In this document: positions 16,445 through 23,977 of the stretch, one piece after another
Numbering within the stretch: the stretch's first letter is position 1
Layout: the number at the start of each line of letters is the position of its first letter
Source of the DNA: Halotia branconii CENA392
GTDB taxonomy: Bacteria > Cyanobacteriota > Cyanobacteriia > Cyanobacteriales > Nostocaceae
Direction: 5' to 3'
Assembly (NCBI RefSeq): GCF_029953635.1
Contig: NZ_CP124543.1
Span: forward strand, 1,281,455-1,345,454
DNA: 64,000 bases
Notes under the pieces: generated by a model
The model's input: the letters and a program-made list of their open reading frames with translations, nothing else
Database searches by the model: none
What the model was told of the DNA's origin: nothing
Program-made: the position numbers and the translations under genes

Positions 16445-17593
16445 TTAAGCCCTAGAGGAGCGACTGGAAGACAATTGTGCCTCTCCATAAATATACTGCC
16501 CCAAAGCATTTGCTTGCCGGGAAGGTGCGGATAAATGGGCATTAATTTGAGCTTCTTTAAGTAAACGTTGAACGTCTTCCCAGAAGAACTCACCACCGCC
16601 TCCAGTGATGATCACATCAGTAACCCGTTCTGGCAACCAAGCTAGAACGCGACTACAGATTTCTCTAGAAAACATTTCTATCAGATTAGGGAGAAAATCA
16701 TCAAGATTGGCGGGCTTGCTAGCACCTTTAGGACGGTAGAAGCGTTCGCCCTTGGGTTTGTTGACAGCAGAAATCAATGCTAAAGATTGACTATCTGCTC
16801 CATCTATTTCGGCGGATACTAGTTCATAAAACTTGTTCATACCGAAGTCTTCACTCTTAGAAGCACCTCGTGCAAAGCGGAAGTTATCCACCATTAACAA
16901 ATCGATGGTTTGATGGCCGATATCCACAATTGCCACCGATATTTTTGTAAAATCGGGAACTGTGCCTCCTTTTTTGGGTTGAGCTTCAGACCACAGAAGA
17001 CTACCATAGCCTTCTGGCATTACCCAAACCTTATTCACATTCAAAGATACAGATTCGCCTCTGAAGTTCAACATGTGAGGGCCAGTCACTTGGCTAATTA
17101 GTTGTGCTTTTTCCTTTTCAAATTGCTCTAAAGAAAGGAAAGGTAAACCCAGTACGACCGAAATCTCATCTTTAAGTTTAAAGTAGCCTGCACTTGCCAA
17201 CACTTTAACTAGTGCATCTTCTACCTTCGATTGACCGACTCCTAGATTTGCGCCAAAGTCTGCTGCTAGTTGACCAACAGCATAACCATTGCCTTGATAC
17301 TCTAACCACAAATCCATTAAAGGATCAGTCGCGCGGGCTTCAAAAACACCCCCGCGTACCTGTTCGATGGACATTTTCTTGACGTTGGCAGGTACGAACA
17401 CCACATTGTTTGGTTCGCGAGTGACACAAGTTTTTGTGGAAGTTCTGCCTAAATCAACACTGAGAATGGCTTTGCTTGAACCGCTACTTGGCTGCTTAAT
17501 ACCAGTAGCATTGATTGGGGTAGACGCTGATACTCTATTTAGGGGTATTGCAGCGGCATTCATTGGGGTAGCGGCGGAAGGTTGGTCTGTCAT
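16445..17593 (-). CDS. ParM/StbA-family actin-like ATPase
   Basis: A 382-residue actin-fold protein with a disordered Ala/Pro/Ser-rich N-terminus (1-40). The phosphate-1 loop is SVDLGRTSTKTCV (about 45-57), phosphate-2 is VAIVDIGHQTIDLLMVD (about 225-240) and the adenosine loop is DVIITGGGGEFFW (about 335-347). These are the ParM/StbA signatures. Plasmid ParM pushes plasmids apart with a ParR adaptor. Here the pair lies among chromosomal housekeeping genes with no replication gene, so a cytoskeletal role, as reported for a repurposed chromosomal ParMR-type pair in multicellular cyanobacteria, is more likely. It forms an operon with the ParR-like gene. Confidence 0.8.
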   Translation of the reverse strand: MTDQPSAATPMNAAAIPLNRVSASTPINATGIKQPSSGSSKAILSVDLGRTSTKTCVTREPNNVVFVPANVKKMSIEQVRGGVFEARATDPLMDLWLEYQGNGYAVGQLAADFGANLGVGQSKVEDALVKVLASAGYFKLKDEISVVLGLPFLSLEQFEKEKAQLISQVTGPHMLNFRGESVSLNVNKVWVMPEGYGSLLWSEAQPKKGGTVPDFTKISVAIVDIGHQTIDLLMVDNFRFARGASKSEDFGMNKFYELVSAEIDGADSQSLALISAVNKPKGERFYRPKGASKPANLDDFLPNLIEMFSREICSRVLAWLPERVTDVIITGGGGEFFWEDVQRLLKEAQINAHLSAPSRQANALGQYIYGEAQLSSSRSSRA

Positions 17594-17824
17594 GAAAACT
17601 CCTAGTCCTTGCTTAAACTGTAAAAAATTATCCTACTCATCTTCCAAACATGCGAGATACCAGAAATTCTAGGTTCCGTCAAGTGTAACTACAAATACGC
17701 CAAATTAAATTTAGGCGATACCTTTCGGTAAGCTTTGCCAACGCAAACTGAGCATTATTTGGCATAGTGTAGGCGAATTTTAACCAGATGTAACCCCCAC
17801 TTTCACATAAAAAGCGGTTGCTTT

Positions 17825-18442
17825 TTAGCTTCTGGTGTTTTTCCGCTGACGCTTGAGTACCCAGCCAAAACATGCCAGAACCAGAATCCCAAGCATGATT
17901 TTAGATACAGGAGCAAGGTACTTGTCCACAAGTTCATACTGACTACCCAATACGTATCCTGAGTATGTTAGCAAACCTACCCAAACAGCGCTACCCAAGG
18001 CTGTATAAAATAGGAACGACAGCAAGTTCATATTGCTGAGTCCTGCGGGTACAGAAATCAAAGTGCGGACTCCCGGTACAAGGCGACCAATTAAAACTGC
18101 TTTTTTGCCTTGTTTGTAAAACCAGCGCTTTGCCTTGGTAATATCTTCACTGGATATAGCTAGCCAATTACCGTACTTGTCAACTAAAGTTTTCAAGCGT
18201 TTTTCGCTCAAAAACTTACCTGGATAGTACCATATTAGTGCGCCTACTACAGAACCTAAAAGTCCAGCAAAAAATACACCAAAGATATTGAGCTTGTCTG
18301 GGGTTGTTCTAGCTGTGAATCCTGCCAGTGGCATAATCAACTCTGAAGGAATGGGCGGAAAAACGTTCTCTAAGAACATTAACAGCGCAATTCCCCAATA
18401 ACCTAGAGAGTTAATAGTATTAATTATCCATTCGAGCATCAA
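17825..18442 (-). CDS. DedA-family membrane protein
   Basis: A 205-residue VTT/DedA protein. The N-terminal re-entrant region has ENVFPPIPSELIMPLAGF (about 25-42) and the second conserved region reads GRLVPGVRTLISVPAGLSNM (about 119-138), both family hallmarks. Four to five membrane segments are visible. DedA proteins flip or carry lipid head-group carriers such as undecaprenyl phosphate and support membrane homeostasis. The gene stands alone. Confidence 0.9.
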   Translation of the reverse strand: MMLEWIINTINSLGYWGIALLMFLENVFPPIPSELIMPLAGFTARTTPDKLNIFGVFFAGLLGSVVGALIWYYPGKFLSEKRLKTLVDKYGNWLAISSEDITKAKRWFYKQGKKAVLIGRLVPGVRTLISVPAGLSNMNLLSFLFYTALGSAVWVGLLTYSGYVLGSQYELVDKYLAPVSKIMLGILVLACFGWVLKRQRKNTRS

Positions 18443-18480
18443 CTTAAAAGTTAATTATCTTTACTCGCTATAAGTCAAAA

Positions 18481-18583
18481 TAGGGGGCATGGGGCATTGG
18501 GCATGGGGCATGGGGCATAGGTTATTTTCTCCCTCTGCTTCCCCTGCCTCCCCTGCTCCCCTGCTCCCTGCTCCCCTGCTTTC
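18481..18583. repeat. Dispersed GGGGCATGGGGCATTGGG and CCCCTGCTCCC repeat block
   Basis: The block consists of GGGGCAT-type words followed by GGTTATTTTCTCCCTCTGC and then CCCCTGC tracts. The same order and nearly the same bases occur at 25080-25175, where they lie inside the cobB reading frame. Here it is intergenic. Confidence 0.85.
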
Positions 18584-19687
18584 TTAAACGGTCGGAGTTA
18601 ATGATTGCACTCTCGGCTCAGATTGCCATTCTAATGGGTTCCAAACCCGATCTTCCAAAGCCATCTGCTCAATTAAACTTGCTAATCTGAGAGCTTTAAG
18701 AGCTTGTTCACCACCTACGGAAGGTTGGTTGCCACCATGTACACAATTGACAAAATGCTCTAATTCTGCACTTAGGGGTTGAATGTTAGTTGTGTAGACT
18801 TTCTCAATCAAACCATCCTGCCTGTAAAGTACTTGTCGGTGGTCAGTTGAGTTAGCATTTATTTGTCTATGAATCAAAATTTCATTCTTGAGAAAATCTG
18901 CTTCGGTAAATGAGTTTTTGCAATGGGCAACAATGCGACGAATTTTTTGGTGAGTGACTTTGCTAGCAGTCAGAGTAGCAACAATGCCGTTGGCAAATCC
19001 TAAAGTAGCAGTCACATAATCCAAATAACCAGAGTCCAAGGTGCGAGTACCGCTAGCTGTCAACTTCACTACTGGAGAAGCAGCCAATTCTAGCAGCAAG
19101 TCAATGTCGTGGATCATTAAATCCAGCACAACCGAAACATCATTTGCTCTATCTGAATAAGGACTCATCCGGTGAGCCTCTAAGGCCAGTAATTCTTCAG
19201 TTTTTAGAACTTTACTCAGTTCCCTAAATGCGGGATTGAAGCGTTCAATGTGACCTACTTGCAGGATGCACTGAGATTCGGCTGCGGCATTTACGAGCGA
19301 TTCTGCCTCAGAAATACTTGCAGCAATCGGCTTTTCAATCAAAACATGAATCCCTGCTAATAGACAGTTGATACCCACTGCATAATGCAAACGGGTAGGA
19401 ACAGCTACGCAAACTGCTTCCACATGAGGTAGCAGGTCACAGTAATCTTCAAAAAAACGTACTTTGTATTTGCTGGCTGTTTCCAAGCCACGTTCGACAT
19501 TGATATCTGCTACGCCGACTAGTTCAACATCTTTCATTGAACTCAGTACGCGGGTATGATGTTGCCCCATGTTTCCCACTCCGATTACGCCTATGCGAAT
19601 CGGTCGTGGTTGATTGCGCTGTGTATATGAATTTGGTTCTGCCACTGACATGCTATTTTGCACTATTGTTCTCTCCTCAACCACCAA
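18584..19687 (-). CDS. Gfo/Idh/MocA-family oxidoreductase
   Basis: A 367-residue NAD(P)-binding oxidoreductase. The Rossmann motif IGVIGVGNMGQHHTRVL lies at about 32-48 after a poorly conserved N-terminus, so an internal start is possible. The family motif HVLIEKPIAASISEAE (about 112-128) carries the catalytic EKP, and VLDLMIHDIDLLLEL holds the HD pair. Relatives oxidise sugars, inositols or UDP-sugars; the substrate cannot be read here. It stands alone, divergent from queC. Confidence 0.88.
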   Translation of the reverse strand: MVVEERTIVQNSMSVAEPNSYTQRNQPRPIRIGVIGVGNMGQHHTRVLSSMKDVELVGVADINVERGLETASKYKVRFFEDYCDLLPHVEAVCVAVPTRLHYAVGINCLLAGIHVLIEKPIAASISEAESLVNAAAESQCILQVGHIERFNPAFRELSKVLKTEELLALEAHRMSPYSDRANDVSVVLDLMIHDIDLLLELAASPVVKLTASGTRTLDSGYLDYVTATLGFANGIVATLTASKVTHQKIRRIVAHCKNSFTEADFLKNEILIHRQINANSTDHRQVLYRQDGLIEKVYTTNIQPLSAELEHFVNCVHGGNQPSVGGEQALKALRLASLIEQMALEDRVWNPLEWQSEPRVQSLTPTV

Positions 19688-20267
19688 ATTTAGAGACGCT
19701 ACGGCCGTTGGCGTTTATACTGAACAGCCAGTTACGATCCGTCTAAAACCATCCAGATGGTAACATAGAGGCTCTCTTTATGAAGAATTTCAAAGTTTGC
19801 GATCAGTTCCCGTAATCTGGCTATTTTTTGTATATTCAATTCTCTGATTGATCAGTTGTTTGCTATTTACATAAAATCACATGTGTCTTTTTATTAACTT
19901 TTTTAACTAAGTAAAACCTAAGTGAAAACTCTCACAAGACATGTGGGCAATTAATTACCGGGATCAATATTCAATTAATGCCGTTGAAAACTAACATTTT
20001 TTTTGTCAGTAAAATTACAAAAAAACTAAAAGGTGTTACTGAGAGAGTTGTATGAAAAAAAGATATATTGGAAATTGCCACCGCTGAAATACTCAAATAA
20101 TTTTTGCATAATTATCTGCAATACTGAACAACTTGCCCTATTTTTATTCTCTAAGATCTTGCTATAGAATGTTTCATTTAATCATAAAGGCACAGTAAAA
20201 CCACCATAACCAACAAAGATTGAGTAAGTGTAGTTGAGTAATCGGAAGTCCAAAGTTTGAAATTGAG
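19688..20267. other. Long divergent promoter region before queC
   Basis: About 580 AT-rich bases without a plausible gene. It should carry promoters for both flanking genes. I looked for a preQ1 riboswitch upstream of queC and did not find the conserved pseudoknot sequence. Confidence 0.5.
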
Positions 20268-20960
20268 ATGAAAGCTGTAATTCTGTTGTCTGGTGGATTA
20301 GACTCTTCCACGGTTTTGTACCAAGCTAAAGCTGATGGTTGTGAGTGTCACTCTATTTGCTTTGATTATCAGCAACGACACCGACGAGAGTTACAGTCAG
20401 CGGTGTTAGTCGCTAACAAAGCTGGGGTAATCCAACATCAGGTAGTTAATTTTGACTTACGGCAATGGGGTGGTTCAGCACTGACAGATGACAAAATTGC
20501 CTTACCCCAAGAGCGCTCTTTAGATGAGATGTCTCAAAATATTCCCATAACTTATGTACCTGCACGCAATACTATATTTTTAAGCTTTGCTTTGGGCTAT
20601 GCTGAGGCGATCGCTGCTGAACGGGTTTATATCGGTGTTAATGCCTTAGATTACTCAGGATATCCTGATTGTCGTCCTGATTATATCCAAGCAATGCAAG
20701 AAGTTTTCCGCCTGGGATCTAAACAAGGACGCGAAGGGAAACCAATTAGCATTGTTACACCCTTAATTAATCTCAAAAAAACCGAAATTATCCAACTTGG
20801 CAACCAATTGGGAGTTCCTTGGCAGTTAACTTGGTCTTGCTATGCTGGTGGTGATACTGCTTGCGGTGTATGTGATTCTTGCCAATTGCGGCTAGCTGCT
20901 TTTGCCGAATTGGGATTAAAAGATCCACTACCTTATGCAAAAAATAGTCCCTCAGACTGA
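20268..20960 (+). CDS. queC: 7-cyano-7-deazaguanine synthase QueC
   Basis: A 230-residue QueC. The ATP pyrophosphatase P-loop LLSGGLDSSTVL (6-17) opens the protein. A zinc site near the C-terminus is formed by the cysteines in TWSCYAGGDTACGVCDSCQLR (C-x8-C-x2-C-x2-C pattern, about 186-205). The enzyme turns 7-carboxy-7-deazaguanine, ATP and ammonia into preQ0, a precursor of the tRNA base queuosine. Length is normal. No other que gene is adjacent. Confidence 0.96.
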   Translation: MKAVILLSGGLDSSTVLYQAKADGCECHSICFDYQQRHRRELQSAVLVANKAGVIQHQVVNFDLRQWGGSALTDDKIALPQERSLDEMSQNIPITYVPARNTIFLSFALGYAEAIAAERVYIGVNALDYSGYPDCRPDYIQAMQEVFRLGSKQGREGKPISIVTPLINLKKTEIIQLGNQLGVPWQLTWSCYAGGDTACGVCDSCQLRLAAFAELGLKDPLPYAKNSPSD

Positions 20961-21419
20961 AGTCTGGGGCTATACAAATAAAATAGCCAAGCTAGTGCAT
21001 TGGTTAAAAGAATCAGGGGAGCAGGGAGCAGGGAGTAATACCATTTCACTTTAAAGTTGATACATTTGGGCAAGCAGGGGAAGCAGCACTTCGGCTACGC
21101 TCAGTGACCGGAGGCAGGGGGAGAGAGTGGGACGGAGCTTGTACTTTCCTCCAGTCAAGCGCCCTAAAAGAGCGTGGCTTCTCCCATGAGCGTCTGCCGA
21201 AAGGCAATACCTGACTTGTTCGCGTAGTGTCTCCCTTTGGAATAAGCAACTGGCGCGTGATTTCTAATCGCCCGGTGTTTCTACATAATTACCTTTTGAC
21301 GATAATTTTAGGCGTTTGAAATGGGTACTCTATTGAAGCCTACCTGTACTAGTAAAGATGCTAAAGCGAAAAGTTTGCGCGTCCAGGTTTTTGGGCGCAA
21401 AGCTTGATCAGATAAACAA
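20961..21419. repeat. Repeat-rich intergenic region after queC
   Basis: Holds GGGAGCAGGGAGCAGGG (about 21018-21035), GCACTTCGGCTACGCTCAG (about 21090) and a further GC-rich block at 21120-21250 with CCCATGAGCGTCTGCCGAAAG. The core at 21085-21110 matches the insert inside the GT39 gene at 55925-56005. I support no gene here. Confidence 0.65.
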
Positions 21420-22262
21420 ATGAAAGTAATTATCAAAAAAACAAAATTTATTGCTATTGCGATCTTTATTATTTTTACGGTAGTTGCTAGCAACGGCATA
21501 GAACACCATAAACTAGTTACAAATGCTCAACCAGCGAACGAATGTTTATTTCCTGATTCATTATCTTGTATTGATTCCTCACAAAAACCGAAATCATCTA
21601 TATTTATTCCTAACCCAAAACTGAGTGATCAGGAGCGCTTTTTATCGGCGATCGCTAGTAAATTAAAATCAATTCCTCAACCAGATACTTATGAATATAC
21701 TTTGTTGCGTGTGTATGGTGCAGCATTTGTCAATCCGGAATCAGAGGTAAAATTACCATCTACAGTTATTTTTACTAACGAACAAGAAACTAACGAGTTC
21801 CAAGCCACTTTAACAATGCAGAAAGTTGATGGTACTAACGATTGTTATTTACAAAAATCGGCAGCTGTAGCTTTAAATCAAGCTAGAAGTTTAGAAAATA
21901 TTCCGCTAAAATCTGGTTATGGTACGGGTGATTGTACTCGCAGTTTTGCTACTAATTTAAAATTCTGGCAAAAATACACTGATAATCAAACCTTAGAAAA
22001 AGTACAACAGGGTAAAGAAACAGCAATTCTCGGTGTAGTCGCACCTCCTGGAACCTCGCAACATCTTTGGGGATTAGCGATTGATTTACGCGTGTCTAGC
22101 GATCGCCAAAGACATGCTTTAAATCAAAATGGCTGGTTTCAGACTGTAGAAAACGATATCCCACATTGGACTTATATCGGTTTGTCAGAAGAATATTTAT
22201 CGCAGTTTGGTTTTAAAAATAAGGTGTTGAGGAAAATCAGCTATTGGGTGACACCTCTATGA
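21420..22262 (+). CDS. M15-family peptidase (VanY-like D-Ala-D-Ala carboxypeptidase)
   Basis: A 280-residue exported protein with an N-terminal hydrophobic segment (FIAIAIFIIFTVVAS, 11-25). The C-terminal half has LNQARSLENIPLKSGYGTGD and the zinc motif SQHLWGLAIDLRV (S-x-H-x6-D), followed by IPHWTYIG, which provides the third metal ligand region. VanY/DdcY enzymes trim the terminal D-alanine of peptidoglycan peptides. The N-terminal 100 residues are variable. It stands alone. Confidence 0.8.
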   Translation: MKVIIKKTKFIAIAIFIIFTVVASNGIEHHKLVTNAQPANECLFPDSLSCIDSSQKPKSSIFIPNPKLSDQERFLSAIASKLKSIPQPDTYEYTLLRVYGAAFVNPESEVKLPSTVIFTNEQETNEFQATLTMQKVDGTNDCYLQKSAAVALNQARSLENIPLKSGYGTGDCTRSFATNLKFWQKYTDNQTLEKVQQGKETAILGVVAPPGTSQHLWGLAIDLRVSSDRQRHALNQNGWFQTVENDIPHWTYIGLSEEYLSQFGFKNKVLRKISYWVTPL

Positions 22263-22420
22263 AAAGCAGGGGAGGCAGGGGAAGCAAGGGAGCAGGGAGC
22301 AGGGAGACAAGGAGAAAGAGGTAATTCCTCTTCATCTCCTCTGCACCCCGCCCCCTGCCCCGGTTACTGAGCGTAGTCGAAGTGCTGCTTCTTTCCTATG
22401 CCCAATGCCCCAATTTAAAG
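22262..22420. repeat. Dispersed repeat block between the M15 and TIGR04376 genes
   Basis: Runs GGGGAGGCAGGGGAAGC, GGGAGCAGGGAGACAAGG, CTGCACCCCGCCCCC and CTGAGCGTAGTCGAAGTGC in that order. Same word families as the other dispersed blocks. Non-coding. Confidence 0.75.
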
Positions 22421-22504
22421 AGCAACTATCTTTACTATGAGAGGACGAAGTTTACAGCTGACTTTGATAAAATAGTTACGCACCTGACCTCTGGAGTTCT
22501 AGCA

Positions 22505-23083
22505 GTGGGCTTATTTGATGATTTGAGTCGGTTTCTAGAAAACCGTTTAGAAGAGTTCTTGCGTAATAATCCACATTTGGAGTTAGAGGCGCTGTTAGAA
22601 CAGCTGCGGCAGCAAGAGGAAGATACTTTAAAGTTAATTGCAGATTTACAGCTACAAGAAAAGCGATCGCAAGAAGAAATTTTGTCCACCGCCCAAGAAA
22701 TCCAGCGTTGGCACATTCGCGTTCAAAAAGCACAAAATGCCAATAGACAAGATTTAGCAGCTGCGGCGCAAGCAAGAGAAGCAGCCTTACTGCGTGAAGG
22801 AAACCAGCGCTGGGGACAGATGCAAGGCTTGAAAGAACGCATAGAACAATCTAAAGAATTATTGCGAAAAATCCAAATACGGCGACAGGAGGTGCAAGCA
22901 AAAGCCACTGAAGCACAAACAGCACGCGCTCAACAAACTCAAACCCAACAACGCTTAGAAACTAATGGCTGGTGGAATCCAACGAGTAGTTATTCTAGTG
23001 GATTTGACGATTTAGAAGAAAAGTTTCGCAATTGGGAAACTCAAGACGAGTTAGAGCAAATGAAACGCAATTTGGGAAAATAA
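22505..23083 (+). CDS. TIGR04376-family coiled-coil protein
   Basis: The conserved family start GLFDDLSRFLENRLEEFL begins right after a GTG at 22505, with GGAG about eight bases upstream. The upstream extension of the open frame to 22382 crosses a repeat block and is not protein-like. The 192-residue product has a long coiled coil (LEALLEQLRQQEEDTLKLI through about residue 145), a Gln/Ala-rich stretch, and a C-terminal NLG ending. The family is cyanobacterial and uncharacterised. Confidence 0.8.
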   Translation: MGLFDDLSRFLENRLEEFLRNNPHLELEALLEQLRQQEEDTLKLIADLQLQEKRSQEEILSTAQEIQRWHIRVQKAQNANRQDLAAAAQAREAALLREGNQRWGQMQGLKERIEQSKELLRKIQIRRQEVQAKATEAQTARAQQTQTQQRLETNGWWNPTSSYSSGFDDLEEKFRNWETQDELEQMKRNLGK

Positions 23084-23123
23084 TTAGTTATCAGTAAACA
23101 GTAATCAATTCTCAGTCTATAAA

Positions 23124-23378
23124 ATGTTTGCCGATTACTGTTTGCTAATGCACCATGACAAAAGAATATTTAAACTATTTTTTAATTTTATTTTTATCCT
23201 TTTTAGAATAAAAGCCTTAATCAGGGAAATTATTGAAATTTTATTTAATTTTTTAATTAGGCTTTCAATATCTGATAGATTTGATATAACTAAATTTCCA
23301 TACTGTGTTCTTGTTTGTTTATTTAGCTACTTTTTGTTATTGCCGCAGCATTCCCTAAACGTTCCAAATAAGAACTGA
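23124..23378 (+). pseudogene. Possible N-terminal part of the adjacent permease, separated by an in-frame TGA
   Basis: This 84-codon frame is in phase with the permease that starts at 23382; only TGA-GGC lies between. It contains two hydrophobic segments (FKLFFNFIFILFRI and FPYCVLVCLFSYFLLLP), as expected for the start of a NrtB/TauC-type permease. The two pieces together give about 274 codons, the usual length of that family. The first codons overlap a repeat-like intergenic sequence, so the true start may be later. Sequence similarity to the family is not visible, so this remains a length-and-phase argument. Confidence 0.35.
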
Positions 23379-23381
23379 GGC

Positions 23382-23954
23382 ATGGAACCTAATATATTTT
23401 TAGATGTTTTAGCTAGCCTACAGAAATTATTTGTAGGTTACATACCAGCCGCTGTTTTAGGTAGTTTTACTGGATATTTAATAGGCATAAATAGCACTGT
23501 TTATCAGGTATTAAGACGGATATTTGAAATCCCCCATAGTGTCCCGCCTATAGCTCTGCTACCTTTTATGTTGATAGTGTTTAGAGAAAGGGAAACAGCA
23601 ACTATTGTCATAATTTTTATTGGCACTCTCTGGTCGGTAATCATTAATATGGCAATCGGTATGCAACATTTCCGCAGACAGGATAATAATTTTCGAGTAG
23701 CTATATTTCATCTATTTCATGCACTGAAAATTGGCATTTGGGTAGCTTGGTTTACAGTGATTGCTACAGAAATGTTGATAGGTCAAAGAGGACTTGGTTC
23801 TCTACTTTGGGATGCTTATAAAGCTGGCAATATTAATAACATAATCCAGGCAATACTGTACATAGGTATTATTGGTAGTATGTTTGGTCAGTTGCTAGAC
23901 TTTACGTCATCTCTTCTTTCGCAGATTGTTTCAGATGGCAAAAAACCATCTTAA
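23382..23954 (+). CDS. ABC transporter permease fragment, NrtB/SsuC/TauC type
   Basis: A 190-residue membrane protein with family features ASLQKLFVGYIPAAVLGS, IPHSVPPIALLPFMLIVF, TLWSVIINMAIGMQ and VIATEMLIGQRGLGSLLWDAY. Full-length permeases of this group have about 270 residues, so the N-terminal helices are missing (see the in-phase fragment just upstream). The cytoplasmic EAA loop, usually about 25 residues between the NNFRVA-like segment and the GLRIG-like helix, is reduced to IFHLFHALKIGIW. That loop docks the ATPase. With no ATPase or binding protein nearby, a decayed or divergent orphan copy is likely. Confidence 0.65.
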   Translation: MEPNIFLDVLASLQKLFVGYIPAAVLGSFTGYLIGINSTVYQVLRRIFEIPHSVPPIALLPFMLIVFRERETATIVIIFIGTLWSVIINMAIGMQHFRRQDNNFRVAIFHLFHALKIGIWVAWFTVIATEMLIGQRGLGSLLWDAYKAGNINNIIQAILYIGIIGSMFGQLLDFTSSLLSQIVSDGKKPS

Positions 23955-23977
23955 AATTTGAGTAGAAAAATAGATTA

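Noticed and set aside
17594..17824. parC-like centromere upstream of the ParM-like gene
   Set aside because: The spacer holds only scattered GCCAAAT/GGCGA-like words without regular direct repeats.
20180..20267. preQ1 riboswitch before queC
   Set aside because: I could not find the conserved stem and the A-rich tail ending in the CTAA-like pairing segment.
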